NCBI RefSeq assembly: GCF_012349115.1
Contig: NZ_PQIG01000078.1
Location: 62,001 to 126,000 of the forward strand
Direction: 5' to 3'
Source of the DNA: Rhizobium ruizarguesonis
GTDB taxonomy: Bacteria > Pseudomonadota > Alphaproteobacteria > Rhizobiales > Rhizobiaceae
Length of the DNA stretch: 64,000 nt
Below, one piece after another: positions 35,554-45,254 of this stretch. The translations under genes were made by a program, and so were the position numbers. The notes under the pieces were generated by a model. That model did no database searches, was not told where the DNA came from, and saw nothing but the letters and a program-made list of their open reading frames with translations. Positions within the stretch are counted from its first letter, which is position 1; the number at the start of each line of letters is the position of its first letter.

Positions 35554-36675
35554 TCATTTGTTGTAGGGATCGGCCGCATCGCGCAGGCCGTCGCCGAGAA
35601 GGTTGAGCGCCATCACGGCGACCACGACGGCACAGCCCGGCATGAAAAGCCATGGCGCGGTGGCAATCGAGCGAATGTTCTGGGCCTCGCGCAAAAGCAC
35701 GCCCCAGGAGATGGTCGGCGGCTGCAGACCGAGCCCCAGGAAAGAGAGAGAGGTTTCGGCAAGGATCATCGCCGGCACTGCAAGCGTGATCGACGCGATG
35801 ATATGGCTGGCGAAACTCGGCAGCATATGGCGAAAGATGATGCGTCTTTCGCGAACACCGTCGAGCCTGGCGGCAGCGACGAATTCCTCGGTGCGCAAAG
35901 ACAGGAAGCGGCCGCGAACGACGCGGGCAAGCTGCGCCCAGCCGGTCAGCGACAGGATGATCGTAATCATCATATATTGCAGCGTCGCAGGCCAGTCCTG
36001 CGGCAGGGCCGCGGCCATTGCGAGCCAGATCGGAATCGTCGGCAGCGACAGCACGAAATCGATCACCCGCTGCAGGAAGAAATCGATGCGGCCGCCGTAA
36101 TATCCCGAGATGCCGCCGAGCACGATGCCGAGCATCAACGAGAAGAAGACACCGACGAGGCCGATCGACAACGAGATCTGCGAGCCCTGCACCGTTCGGC
36201 TGAAGACATCGCGCCCAAGCCTGTCAGCGCCGAACAGAAGCAGCGGCGTCGTCTTGTCGGGCGAGGCGATCAGATGGATGTTGGTTCTGAACAGGCCGAA
36301 CACCGAATATTCATAGCCGCGCCCGAAGAATTGGACGTCGACACGTTTTGTCGTGTCCTCCTTGAAGATGGCGGCCAGCGTTTCCGGATCACGGGTCAGC
36401 TTCATCGGATAATAATGCGGGCCGAAGGAGAAGCCGTTCTGGGTATCGATCAGATGCAATCTCTGCGGCGGGTGAAAAGTCGCCCGCGCATTTTGCAGGT
36501 TCGGATCGTTGATGGCGAAGAAGCCGGGAAGCAGGGCGACGATATACATCAGCACGGTGACGACGAGCGCCACCATGGCCAGCCGATGCCGGCGGAAAGC
36601 CCACCAAATGAGCTGCCACTGCGACGCAACGGCGGCGCGATCCGGCGGAATGTTCGTAACGGTGATGTCGGCCAT
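35554..36675 (-). CDS. ABC transporter permease (DppC/OppC type)
   Basis: A 373-residue permease with an N-terminal extension and a large periplasmic loop (about residues 55-155) before the core. GADRLGRDVFSRTVQGSQISLSIG is the DppC hallmark, and the EAA-type loop reads FVAAARLDGVRERRIIFRHMLPS. The C-terminal LSFLGLGLQPPTISWG and NLLGDGLRDAADP are typical. It starts 9 bp after the partner permease. The extended loop is common in permeases of the plant-sugar uptake group. Confidence 0.92.
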   Translation of the reverse strand: MADITVTNIPPDRAAVASQWQLIWWAFRRHRLAMVALVVTVLMYIVALLPGFFAINDPNLQNARATFHPPQRLHLIDTQNGFSFGPHYYPMKLTRDPETLAAIFKEDTTKRVDVQFFGRGYEYSVFGLFRTNIHLIASPDKTTPLLLFGADRLGRDVFSRTVQGSQISLSIGLVGVFFSLMLGIVLGGISGYYGGRIDFFLQRVIDFVLSLPTIPIWLAMAAALPQDWPATLQYMMITIILSLTGWAQLARVVRGRFLSLRTEEFVAAARLDGVRERRIIFRHMLPSFASHIIASITLAVPAMILAETSLSFLGLGLQPPTISWGVLLREAQNIRSIATAPWLFMPGCAVVVAVMALNLLGDGLRDAADPYNK

Positions 36676-36684
36676 GTGAGGCTC

Positions 36685-37671
36685 CTATTCCAACCGGATG
36701 CGGGGATCGACCAGCGCAAGCAGGATATCGCTGATCAGAGAGCCTATCAGCGTCAGCGCGCAGATCAGCAGGACGAAGGCACCGGCGAGATACATGTCCT
36801 GAGCCATCAGTGCCTGCAGCAGCAAAGGAGCAGCCGTTGGCAGATTGAGGACGATGGCGACGACGACCGAGCCGGAAATGAGGTTGGGCAGCAGCCAGGC
36901 AATTGTCGAGATGAACGGATTGAGGGCGATCATCAGAGGATATTTCATCAGCAGCCGGAACTCAGAGAGCCCTTTTGCCCGTGCCGTGGTCACGTAAGGC
37001 TTCGGCAGCTCATCGAGCATGTTCGCCCGCATGACGCGGATGAGGCTCGCCGTCGAGGAGACGGCAAGAATGATGACGGGAAGCCAGAGATGCGAGAAGA
37101 GGTCGACCATCTTGGCGAAGCTCCAGGACGCGTTCTCGTATTCCGGCGAAAACAGCCCGCCGACATCCTGTCCGAATTCGACCGCCGCGACATACATCAG
37201 CACCAGCGCCAGCAGGAAGGACGGAACGGCCAGGCCGAAAAAGGTGAAGGCGGTGAAGAAATAGTCGCCGATCGAATATTTGCGCACGGCGGAATAGACG
37301 CCGATCGGCAGCGCGATCGCCCAGGTGGCGATCAATGTCGACAGGGCCAGAACGAGCGTCAGCGCCATGCGCTCCCAGATCAGGTCCGAGACCGGCTGCT
37401 GCCATTCAAAAGAGATGCCGAAATCGCCGCGTGTGAGAATGCCCCATATCCACTTGAAATATTGGACGAGCATCGGGTCGCCGAGGCCGAAGCGCTCGCG
37501 CAATTGCGCCGCCGTGTTCTGATCGACGATCTCGTTGGAGGCCGCCAGCGTCGCAATATAGGTCGTGACATAATCGCCCGGCGGCAGCTGGATCAGCACG
37601 AAAGCCAGGAAGCTGACGGCAAACAGCGACGGAATCATCCATAGGAAGCGTTTGGCGATAAAGACCAGCAT
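36685..37671 (-). CDS. ABC transporter permease (DppB/OppB type)
   Basis: A 328-residue membrane protein with about six helices. The N-terminus (MIPSLFAVSFLAFVLIQLPPGDY) and the EAA-type loop YVTTARAKGLSEFRLLMKYPL are diagnostic of the DppB family. The C-terminal part ends ILLALVDPRIRLE. It pairs with the permease at 35554-36675. It lies 123 bp after the binding-protein gene, and that spacer has no gene. Confidence 0.92.
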   Translation of the reverse strand: MLVFIAKRFLWMIPSLFAVSFLAFVLIQLPPGDYVTTYIATLAASNEIVDQNTAAQLRERFGLGDPMLVQYFKWIWGILTRGDFGISFEWQQPVSDLIWERMALTLVLALSTLIATWAIALPIGVYSAVRKYSIGDYFFTAFTFFGLAVPSFLLALVLMYVAAVEFGQDVGGLFSPEYENASWSFAKMVDLFSHLWLPVIILAVSSTASLIRVMRANMLDELPKPYVTTARAKGLSEFRLLMKYPLMIALNPFISTIAWLLPNLISGSVVVAIVLNLPTAAPLLLQALMAQDMYLAGAFVLLICALTLIGSLISDILLALVDPRIRLE

Positions 37672-37794
37672 GAGGCGCCTCTTGCATTGAACGCCGCCTC
37701 CCGGGCCTTGTCGGCCGTCAGGACCGGCAAGGCATCTCGGAGGGCGAACTGAAAGAAAGCGCCGTACCTGATGGCACGGCGCTTAAGACGAAAA

Positions 37795-39732
37795 TCAGCT
37801 CGTGAAGGTGAATTGCTGCGGCATTGCAGGGCCGGGATTGGGCCAGGACCAGCTATCCGGCTCCTTCTCGGGAACATTGCGCAGATTGTTGCGGATGATG
37901 CCGAAGCCGCCGACGGCAAGGCAAAGGCCGACGGTCTCGAATTCCTCCGCGGCGATGTCGAAGATCTGCTTCATGATCGCGCCGCGCTTGTCGAGATCAG
38001 CCGTCGAACGCGCTTCGTCGAAGAGCTTCATGCGCTTCTTCTGGCTTTCCGGCGGCTCTTCGCCGCGTGCACCATTGGAGGTGTACCAAAGCGTCCACGG
38101 AATGGCGTAACGCGAGCCCTGCGGATGGAACGCGAAGAAATCGCGTGGATCGAGCATCGGATCGAGACCGCCAGGGCCCGGCCATACCGCCGCATCATGG
38201 GCATTGTCGTCGCCGCGGGTGTAATAGAGCGCCCGCTCGATCGTGTTGACCTTCATGTCGATACCGATCTGGGCCCAATGCGTCCTGACCAGTTCCAGGG
38301 CATCGACGAGGTCGGGATAGAGGGTCGGAATGACGTCGATCGAGAAGAACACCTTCTGGCCGTCGGGCCGGAGGCGGAAACCGTCGCCGCCTTTCTTGTA
38401 GCCGGCCTCATCGAGCATCGCGCCCGCCTTGTCGGCGTCATATTCGGTGAACTGGCGCGCGTATTTCTCGTTATACCAGGGATGGGTCGGACGCGGCCCA
38501 GCCTGGTAGGGCTCGCTCTGGCCGAAATAGACGATATCGATGAGTTCCGGGCGATTGATGCCGATCGAGAGCGCTTGCCGGAACGCCTTATCCGCAAACA
38601 TCTTGCGCATCGCAGGATCTTTGTGGGTGATGTTGAAATAGATCTGGCACTGTTGCGAGGCTGAAGGCACGAGCGTCAGCAGGCGATAATCGCCTTTCTC
38701 CATGTTCTTGGACAGCGTCGGCTTGTTGGCGAGGACGCTGATATGGCGTTCCTGGATGTCGATCTTTCCGGAGATGACATTCAGCATCAGCGATTCGACG
38801 TCCTGCGAGATGCCGAAGTTGATTTCATCGATGTAGGGAAGCTGGTTACCCTCGGTATCGACCTGCCAGAAATAAGGGTTGCGGGTCATGACGACGCGCG
38901 TAGCCCCCCCGACATAGGGCTCCTTGACCACCCATGGGTCGAGCGTCGGCTTATCCACATTGCCCCATCGCGATGGGATCTCGATGTCGCCGCAACGGCT
39001 GCGGAACAGCTCCGTCCAACTGGTGACGCCGGCCTTCTTCACATCGGCCTCGATATTCGGATTATATTTCGGCAGGAACTGGCTGCAGTAATGCTTCGGG
39101 AACAGCGTCGGATGCTGGCCAAGCGGCGTGGCGAGGTTTTCCAGGTAAAGCGCATTGGCCGCGGCAAAGGTGAACTTCACCGTATAGTCGTCAATCTTCT
39201 CGACCGTGACCGGCTTGCCGGCGACAGCAAGCTGCGCCGGTGTCGAGCTGTAGAGCTCGGTGTTCTTGACGCAGTCTTCGATCGCGAAAACGACGTCATC
39301 GGCCGTAAAGGGATGACCGTCGGACCAGCGCACGCCTTCGATGAGATGGAACGTGAATTGTGTTGCGTCGTCGCTGACTTCCCAGCGTTCGGCAAGGTTC
39401 GGCTGCACAGCGGTAAAATCGAGATTCCAGCGCACAAGGCTCTGGTTGCCGACCATACGCAGGATGCCGTTATGGTCGGATGAACCGCGAAGGCCGCGGC
39501 GCAGCGAGCCGCCATAGGTGCCGACTTTCTCGAACGGCGTCACGACCATCGGCTTTTTCGGCAGGCGCTCGGCGAGCGGCGGCAGCTTCCCCTCCTTGGC
39601 GAGTTGCGCAAGGGCCGGCGCTTCACCGCCTGCGGCAGACACGCGACCGGCGATAGACAGCGCCGCGACACCAGCCATGCCACCAAGCACGGCGCGGCGG
39701 GTGACGCCACGCGACAGTATTTCTTTGGCCAT
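37795..39732 (-). CDS. Periplasmic binding protein of a Dpp/Opp-type ABC transporter
   Basis: A 645-residue family-5 extracellular binding protein. Residues 1-35 form an export signal with a twin-arginine-like motif (GVTRRAVLGGMAGVAALSIAG). The mature part has the family text WEVSDDATQFTFHLIEGVRWSDG and DDVVFAIEDCV. At 645 residues it is larger than peptide-binding DppA and similar to plant-oligosaccharide binding proteins. The ATG at 39732 has GGAGG six bases upstream. It is first in the minus-strand operon and divergent from the GntR gene. Confidence 0.9.
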   Translation of the reverse strand: MAKEILSRGVTRRAVLGGMAGVAALSIAGRVSAAGGEAPALAQLAKEGKLPPLAERLPKKPMVVTPFEKVGTYGGSLRRGLRGSSDHNGILRMVGNQSLVRWNLDFTAVQPNLAERWEVSDDATQFTFHLIEGVRWSDGHPFTADDVVFAIEDCVKNTELYSSTPAQLAVAGKPVTVEKIDDYTVKFTFAAANALYLENLATPLGQHPTLFPKHYCSQFLPKYNPNIEADVKKAGVTSWTELFRSRCGDIEIPSRWGNVDKPTLDPWVVKEPYVGGATRVVMTRNPYFWQVDTEGNQLPYIDEINFGISQDVESLMLNVISGKIDIQERHISVLANKPTLSKNMEKGDYRLLTLVPSASQQCQIYFNITHKDPAMRKMFADKAFRQALSIGINRPELIDIVYFGQSEPYQAGPRPTHPWYNEKYARQFTEYDADKAGAMLDEAGYKKGGDGFRLRPDGQKVFFSIDVIPTLYPDLVDALELVRTHWAQIGIDMKVNTIERALYYTRGDDNAHDAAVWPGPGGLDPMLDPRDFFAFHPQGSRYAIPWTLWYTSNGARGEEPPESQKKRMKLFDEARSTADLDKRGAIMKQIFDIAAEEFETVGLCLAVGGFGIIRNNLRNVPEKEPDSWSWPNPGPAMPQQFTFTS

Positions 39733-39860
39733 CGAATTCCTCCCTTTTGTGCCGGCGCAGCCTTTGCACCGGCTGATGCGTCGGGCTCCCGACCCGACGC
39801 TGACGCCCTCCTCGGCGCTACGACCGAAACCATAGACACGTTCCCAAATGATTACAAGAG

Positions 39861-39962
39861 TTGACAGATAATTACAAATTTCGTAGCGATGCAGCATCGA
39901 TATACGAGGTTGTGCCGCTAAAAACACGGCTAACAGGACGAAAAACGTTAGATCTGTCAGAT
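39861..39962. promoter_or_regulatory. Candidate GntR operators in the divergent spacer
   Basis: The 321-bp spacer 39733-40053 contains ATCTG-T-CAGAT (39952-39962) and, 83 bp away, TTGACAGAT (39861-39869), which matches 8 of 9 bases of the reverse complement of that palindrome. The second is next to AT-rich DNA upstream of the binding-protein gene. They are candidate sites for the adjacent FadR-type regulator. No gene lies in the spacer. Confidence 0.35.
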
Positions 39963-40053
39963 GCTGTATGCTGCCTTGAGCATTATGGTCGGCGACAGCC
40001 AGGGTGCGGCCGTCAAACGCCGTCGCACATGGCGTTGAGAGAAAAGGATCAGA

Positions 40054-40767
40054 ATGACATTTACGGTCGATGCCGTTTCGAACAGGGGCGCAACGCGCTT
40101 CAGCGACATCATCTACGAGAAGATCGTGGGGATGATCGCCGACGGCAACTTTCCGGTGAACGAACGGCTGCCGCCGGAAACGAAGCTCGCCGCTGATTTC
40201 GGCGCGTCGAGACCTGTCGTGCGCGAAGCGCTCGAACGCTTGAGAGCCGATGGCCTGGTCGTTTCGCGTAAAGGGTCCGGTTCCTATGTCAGGCAAAGAC
40301 CGGATTCGTCGATGCTGAAAATGGTGCCGGTCGGCTCCTTGGCCGATGTCCAGCGGTTCTTCGAATTCCGCGCCGGTCTCGAAGCCGAGGCGGCGGAGCT
40401 TGCCGCACGAAACTGGCAGCCGGCCGACAAGGAGCGGATAACGGCAGCGCTTCTTTCGATCGAGCAATGTCTGCGCGACGGGGAGCTTGGCGCCGAAGAG
40501 GACCAGGCTCTGCATGATGCAATTGCCATGGCGACCGGTAACCAGTTCCACATTACCCTGCGCGAGTGGTTCAAGCCGCATTTCGCCATCGGGCATTCCG
40601 TTACGCGAAGCTTGAGCTTGAAGCGGACGCCGGAACAGATCCGCAGCGTCCAGGATGAGCATGCGGTGATCGTCGAGGCGATCTTCGCGCACCGGGAAAC
40701 CGAAGCACACGATGCGATGAAAAAACACATACTGAATGCTCGCGCCCGCATGTTCCAGGGCGTTTGA
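40054..40767 (+). CDS. FadR-type GntR regulator of the sugar-acid region
   Basis: A 237-residue GntR regulator. The winged helix-turn-helix (about residues 15-80) reads RLPPETKLAADFGASRPVVREALERLRADG. The C-terminal FCD domain (about 95-225) has the metal-binding His pattern, including HDAIAMATGN and DEHAVIVEAI. FCD regulators usually sense sugar acids or their keto acids. It is divergent from the transporter/dehydratase operon and heads the uronate dehydrogenase operon. Confidence 0.9.
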   Translation: MTFTVDAVSNRGATRFSDIIYEKIVGMIADGNFPVNERLPPETKLAADFGASRPVVREALERLRADGLVVSRKGSGSYVRQRPDSSMLKMVPVGSLADVQRFFEFRAGLEAEAAELAARNWQPADKERITAALLSIEQCLRDGELGAEEDQALHDAIAMATGNQFHITLREWFKPHFAIGHSVTRSLSLKRTPEQIRSVQDEHAVIVEAIFAHRETEAHDAMKKHILNARARMFQGV

Positions 40768-40785
40768 GCGACAATGGGAGAAGAG

Positions 40786-41619
40786 ATGATGAAACGGGTC
40801 GCCATGACGGGTGCTGCCGGACGCGTAGGGACGCTACTGCGCCCGTTCCTTCGGTCGCATGTCGAGCACCTCAGCCTGATCGATCTCCAGGAGCCTGACG
40901 GGCTTGGCGAAAACGAGAGCTTCGTCAAGGCCGATCTTACAAAGCTCGACGAGGCGACGGCTGCGCTGAAAGATGTCGATGGCGTGGTTCATCTCGCCGG
41001 TATTGCAAGCGGCACGGACATGAACGCCATTCTGCATGCGAACGTGCTTGGTACTTACAATCTCTACGAAGCGGCGCGGACCAACAAGGTCCAGCGGGTC
41101 GTCTATGCATCGAGCAACCATGCCACGGGCTTTTATCCGCGCGGCCAGCTCGTGTCGCCGCTCGACCCGATGCGTCCCGACAGTCCTTATGGGCTTTCCA
41201 AATGCTGGGGCGAACTTGTGGCGGGGCTTTACTACGACACGTCGGGCATTCGCTCTTTGTCCATCCGCATCGGCAATGCGGGCACCTATCCCAACAGCGA
41301 ACGATCGATTGCGATCTGGATCAGCGCGCGAGACCTGGCGCAATTGGTCAGGATCGGCCTGTCGCACCCGTTGATCGCAGCAACAGTGGTCTACGGCGTT
41401 TCTGACACCGAGGAGATGTGGTGGGAGAACGATCTGGCGACACGATTGGGCTACCAGCCACAGGACCGGCCGCGTGACCACGCCCTGATCGAAGAGGGAT
41501 CCGAAGGGCCGGTCGCGCTGGCGTTCCAGGGTGGCGGGTTCTGTGAGATCAATCACGACGGCACCATCCGCATGCGCGACGCCGAGGGTCTGGCCAAGAA
41601 CCTGGAGACGGTTGAATGA
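40786..41619 (+). CDS. Probable uronate dehydrogenase
   Basis: A 277-residue NAD-dependent SDR of the uronate-dehydrogenase type, which oxidises galacturonate or glucuronate to the aldarolactone. The dinucleotide motif is TGAAGRVGTLL, the active-site text is VYASSNHATGFYP with SPYGLSKCWGE (Tyr-x3-Lys), and IRIGNAG follows. The overall pattern is that of the Agrobacterium enzyme. The ATG at 40786 has GGAG five bases upstream and is preferred to one at 40774. It overlaps the lactonase gene by ATGA. Confidence 0.82.
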   Translation: MMKRVAMTGAAGRVGTLLRPFLRSHVEHLSLIDLQEPDGLGENESFVKADLTKLDEATAALKDVDGVVHLAGIASGTDMNAILHANVLGTYNLYEAARTNKVQRVVYASSNHATGFYPRGQLVSPLDPMRPDSPYGLSKCWGELVAGLYYDTSGIRSLSIRIGNAGTYPNSERSIAIWISARDLAQLVRIGLSHPLIAATVVYGVSDTEEMWWENDLATRLGYQPQDRPRDHALIEEGSEGPVALAFQGGGFCEINHDGTIRMRDAEGLAKNLETVE

Positions 41620-42509
41620 CGGCCCCGCGCATCATCCGTCCGGACGTCCGTTCCGTGATCCAACAGCCGCTGACGGTTGGTGAATCGCCGGTATGGGACG
41701 AGGAGACCGGCACTTTGTGGTTCGTCGACATTCAGGCGCCAGCACTCGTCCGGCGCTCGGCTTCGGGAAAGATCGACCGCTTCGACATGCCGGCCGCAAT
41801 CGGCGCCCTCGGACTTTGCCGCGATCACAGGATCGTCGTGGCGCTTCAGACGGGCGTCCATCTCTTCGATCCCGTCTCTGGAGATTTCGAGCTTGTGTCG
41901 GATCCAGTCGGGCGCCACATCAACTGCCGCCTCAATGACGGAAAGGTCGGCCCAGACGGGCACTTCTGGATCGGATCGTTTAGCGAAGCCAAGCCGCAGA
42001 CCGATGAGGCCGCACTTTACCGCGTGGGCGCCGATGGCCGCACGCGGACCGTTGCAACCGGACTGACGAGCTCCAACGGCCTTGCCTGGTCGCCGGACGG
42101 CCGGCGGATGTATCACTCCGACAGCCGGCAATGCTTCTTGCAGGCATTCGACTTTGATCCTGATACGGGCGACCTCGGCGATGGGCGCCGGCTTCGCAGC
42201 TTCACGGAAGACGAGGGTCGGCCGGACGGCGCGACAACCGATCGTGACGGGTTCTACTGGAGCGCCGGCGTTTCCGCCGGCCGCCTCAACCGAATATCGC
42301 CCGAAGGCGAAATCGTCGAGATCTACATTCTGCCCGTCGCGGCACCGACAATGCCGTGTTTCGGAGGGCCGGATCTCCGCACCCTCTTTGTCACGAGCCT
42401 GTCGACGGACCGCACCGGACGTTTCGAGGCGGGGACGGTCATCGCCTTCGACGTGGATGCAGAGGGCCTGCCGCCCTTCCGCTTCGGGACGGGTCACCCT
42501 CCGGGATGA
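41616..42509 (+). CDS. SMP-30/gluconolactonase-family lactonase
   Basis: A 297-residue six-bladed beta-propeller lactonase. GESPVWDEETGTLWFVDI holds the first metal-ligand Glu, NCRLNDGKVGPDGHFWIGS and TSSNGLAWSPDGRRMYHSDS the Asn and Asp ligands, and GRPDGATTDRDGFYWSA the last blade. It most likely opens the aldarolactone made by the uronate dehydrogenase just upstream, with which it overlaps by ATGA. The last ligand region (GAT-T-D) is intact. Confidence 0.9.
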   Translation: MTAPRIIRPDVRSVIQQPLTVGESPVWDEETGTLWFVDIQAPALVRRSASGKIDRFDMPAAIGALGLCRDHRIVVALQTGVHLFDPVSGDFELVSDPVGRHINCRLNDGKVGPDGHFWIGSFSEAKPQTDEAALYRVGADGRTRTVATGLTSSNGLAWSPDGRRMYHSDSRQCFLQAFDFDPDTGDLGDGRRLRSFTEDEGRPDGATTDRDGFYWSAGVSAGRLNRISPEGEIVEIYILPVAAPTMPCFGGPDLRTLFVTSLSTDRTGRFEAGTVIAFDVDAEGLPPFRFGTGHPPG

Positions 42510-42566
42510 CAACGAGCCTCCCTTCGAAACGACAGCGAATAGATGGAAAGGTAACGGGGAAGAAAG

Positions 42567-43520
42567 ATGAGCATCGCAACCATGCGCAAGGCGCTTACAG
42601 GCGTATCGGGTGTTCCCGTCACCGCCTATGACGGCCAAGGTGAAGTCGAACCCCGGATCACGGCGAAAGTCTATGAGCGGGTCGCGGCAGCCGGCATTCA
42701 CAACATCGTCGCTGCCGGCAATACCGGGGAATTCTATGCTCTGACGCCGCAGGAAATCAGGATCGTCCATGAGGCGGCGGTTTCAGGCGTCAACGGCACG
42801 GCGCCGGTCACGGCGGCAATCGGCCGATCGCTGCGCGAGGCGATCGGCATGGCGAAAGATGCGGCCGCGATCGGCGCATCCGCCGTGATGTCGCATCAGC
42901 CCGTCGATCCTTTCGCAGCACCTTCGTCCCAAATCGACTATTTCTGCAATCTTGCGGATGCTTCCACCCTGCCGCTCATCGCCTATGTCAGGGCCGAGGG
43001 TTTCGGTGTTGACGATATCATCCGTCTCGCAAACCACGGTAATATTGCCGGCATCAAGTTCGCCACGACCGATCTGATGCTGCTGTCCAGAGCGATCGCC
43101 GCAGCCGATCCGGCCGGTGCGTTGTTCGTCTGCGGCCTGGCGGAGAGCTGGGCGCCGACATTTACCGCTGCGGGCGCGCGCGGCTTCACATCCGGTCTCG
43201 TCAATGTCGCGCCGCATCTGTCGCTTGCCGTTCACGATGCGCTCGAAAGAGGTGACTTCGGCGCCGCAAGGGCTATCGTCAACCAGCTTGAACCATTCGA
43301 GCGGATGCGGACCAAATTCCGCAATGGCGCGAACGTGACTGTCGTCAAGGAGGCCGTCACCTTTTCCGGCCTCGATGTCGGCCCCGTGCGCGTGCCGGGA
43401 TTGCCTCTGCTCGATCGGCATGATCGCGAGGAACTTCATCGGCTGCTTCAGCGCTGGGATGCCGCCGGCAACAACCAGATCCATCCACACCAGCAGGATT
43501 CCGCAAAGGCGGCCGGCTGA
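42567..43520 (+). CDS. DHDPS-family enzyme of sugar-acid breakdown
   Basis: A 317-residue DHDPS/NAL-family lyase. The GNTGEF motif binds the 2-oxo acid, Tyr in LIAYVRAEG is the expected proton-relay Tyr, and Lys in IAGIKFATTD is the Schiff-base Lys. In this setting 5-dehydro-4-deoxyglucarate dehydratase, giving 2-oxoglutarate semialdehyde, or a 2-keto-3-deoxy-sugar-acid aldolase is likely. A second family member begins at the left edge of the window. The last 10 residues are unusual, rich in His and Gln. Confidence 0.8.
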   Translation: MSIATMRKALTGVSGVPVTAYDGQGEVEPRITAKVYERVAAAGIHNIVAAGNTGEFYALTPQEIRIVHEAAVSGVNGTAPVTAAIGRSLREAIGMAKDAAAIGASAVMSHQPVDPFAAPSSQIDYFCNLADASTLPLIAYVRAEGFGVDDIIRLANHGNIAGIKFATTDLMLLSRAIAAADPAGALFVCGLAESWAPTFTAAGARGFTSGLVNVAPHLSLAVHDALERGDFGAARAIVNQLEPFERMRTKFRNGANVTVVKEAVTFSGLDVGPVRVPGLPLLDRHDREELHRLLQRWDAAGNNQIHPHQQDSAKAAG

Positions 43521-43532
43521 GTTCGACACGAG

Positions 43533-43628
43533 AGCGGCTCAGCATGAAAGCGCAGAGCCGCTATAACCCTTTGTTTTTACGCAATTCTGGGCGGAAAACC
43601 GTTTCGCACTTTTCCTGGAATTGCTCTA
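43533..43628 (+). repeat. RIME-like element with terminator-like hairpin
   Basis: AGCGGCTC (43533-43540) and GAGCCGCT (43555-43562) form a stem, followed by TTTGTTTTTACGCAATTC, an ACCGTTTCGCACTTTTCC block and GGAATTGCTCT. The same order of blocks occurs at 52121-52220 and, inverted, at 6146-6244. It separates the DHDPS gene from the second transporter operon and may end the upstream transcript. Confidence 0.7.
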
Positions 43629-43661
43629 TTTCCGCAAACAACAGGATTGGGAGGTCTTGAG

Positions 43662-45248
43662 ATGTTGAGACAGGTACTGACGACGATCGCAATTACCGGC
43701 GCCATGATGACGGCGCAGCCCAGCTTCGCGGCGTCGCCGCCCAATATGCTGGTGATCGGCACCAATCTCACGGGCATAAGGACACTCGATCCGGCGCAGA
43801 ACAATGCCCGCACGGTTTCCGAACTGATCTCGAACATTTACGACAACCTCGTGCAGCTGTCGCCTGACGACCTTAAGACGCTGAAGCCGATGCTCGCGAC
43901 GCAATGGAGCGTCTCGGCGGATGGCAAGATCATCACGCTGACATTGCGCGAAGATGCGGTCTTCCAGAGCGGCAACAAGGTGACCGCCGACGATGCGGCC
44001 TGGTCGATCCAGCGCGTCATCAAGATGGGCCAGGTCGGCTCCACCGACGTGGCACTCTGGGGCTTTACACCTGACAACGTCGAAAAGCTTGTTCGGGCAA
44101 AGGACGAACATACGCTCGAAATCGAGCTGCCGCAGGCCGTGAACACCGATCTGGTGCTCTATTCGCTTGCCGGCTCATCGATCGGCATCATCGACAAGAA
44201 GACGGCACTGTCGCATGAGGCAAATGGCGACTTCGGCGGTGCTTGGCTTTCTGCCAATTCGGCCGGCAGCGGCCCGTTCGCGCTGACGCAATGGCGGCCG
44301 AACGACGTTGCGATCTTCAACGCACGCAAGGACTATTGGGGCGGAGCGCCGGCCATGGCTCGCGTCGTCGCCCGGCACATTCCAGAATCCGGCAACCTCA
44401 GACTGCAGCTCGAAGCCGGAGACGTCGATGTCGGCCAATACCTCGCAAGCGGCGACCTCGATGCCCTGTCCAACAAAAAGGACATGGTGATTGAAAGCGT
44501 TCCGGGCCTCGGTTTCTATTATATCGCACTCAACCAGAAAGACCCGGATCTGCAGAAGCCGAAGGTTCGCGAGGCCTTCCAGCATGCCTTTGACTGGAAG
44601 GCGATCTCCGGCAACATCATGCGCTATACCGGCTTTCCCTGGCAGTCGATGATCCCGCGTGGCATGATCGGCGCGCCTGAGGAAGCTGCCACCCACTACG
44701 ATTACGATCCTGCCAAAGCCAAGCAGCTGCTGGCGGAAGCCGGCTACCCCAATGGCCTGAAGAAGGTGCTCAATCCCTCGGGTGCGGCGACACTGCCCTT
44801 CGCCGAAGCGCTGCAGGCGAGCGCCCGTGCTGCCGGCCTCGATCTCGATCTCGTGCCCGGCGAATTCACGCCCGCATTTCGCGAGCGCAAATATGAGGTT
44901 CTGCTCGGCAATTCCGGCGCCCGACTGCCTGATCCTTTCGCCGTCGCCACACAATATGCCTACAATCCCGACAATAGCGACGAGGCGCGCCTCGGCAGCT
45001 ATTATCTTTGGCGCACAGGCATGAAGGTGGACGACCTCAACACACTCGTCGACCAGTCGATGAAAGAGCGCGATACGGGCAAGCGCTCGGAAATCTTCAA
45101 GAAGATGGACGGCATCTACAGCGGCATGGCTTCCCCACTCGTCATCTTCTTCCAGCGAACCGACCCCTATGTCATGCGCACCAACGTCAAGGGCTATCAT
45201 GGGCACACGACATGGTCGACGCGCTGGCATGACGTGACCAAGGAGTAG
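43662..45248 (+). CDS. Periplasmic binding protein of the second Dpp/Opp-type transporter
   Basis: A 528-residue family-5 binding protein with a signal peptide (residues 1-24, TTIAITGAMMTAQPSFAA). The mature part shows NIYDNLVQLSPDDLKTLKPMLATQW and NKVTADDAAWSIQRVI, typical of the DppA group. The ATG at 43662 has GGAGG seven bases upstream. It heads a complete five-gene transporter that follows the uronate genes on the same strand; the cargo is probably a related carbohydrate, although peptides cannot be excluded. Confidence 0.9.
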   Translation: MLRQVLTTIAITGAMMTAQPSFAASPPNMLVIGTNLTGIRTLDPAQNNARTVSELISNIYDNLVQLSPDDLKTLKPMLATQWSVSADGKIITLTLREDAVFQSGNKVTADDAAWSIQRVIKMGQVGSTDVALWGFTPDNVEKLVRAKDEHTLEIELPQAVNTDLVLYSLAGSSIGIIDKKTALSHEANGDFGGAWLSANSAGSGPFALTQWRPNDVAIFNARKDYWGGAPAMARVVARHIPESGNLRLQLEAGDVDVGQYLASGDLDALSNKKDMVIESVPGLGFYYIALNQKDPDLQKPKVREAFQHAFDWKAISGNIMRYTGFPWQSMIPRGMIGAPEEAATHYDYDPAKAKQLLAEAGYPNGLKKVLNPSGAATLPFAEALQASARAAGLDLDLVPGEFTPAFRERKYEVLLGNSGARLPDPFAVATQYAYNPDNSDEARLGSYYLWRTGMKVDDLNTLVDQSMKERDTGKRSEIFKKMDGIYSGMASPLVIFFQRTDPYVMRTNVKGYHGHTTWSTRWHDVTKE

Positions 45249-45254
45249 AACGCC

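Noticed and set aside
33945..35606. 553-residue plus-strand frame
   Set aside because: Shadow of the fused ATPase gene, whose two Walker and signature motifs are unambiguous.
35314..37644. 776-residue plus-strand frame over the transporter genes
   Set aside because: Antisense shadow of the permease genes, with very high Arg/Gln/Asp content typical of complementary GC-rich coding DNA.
37795..40728. 977-residue reading of the binding-protein gene
   Set aside because: The N-terminal 330 residues are antisense to the GntR gene. The ATG at 39732 has a good ribosome site and an export signal.
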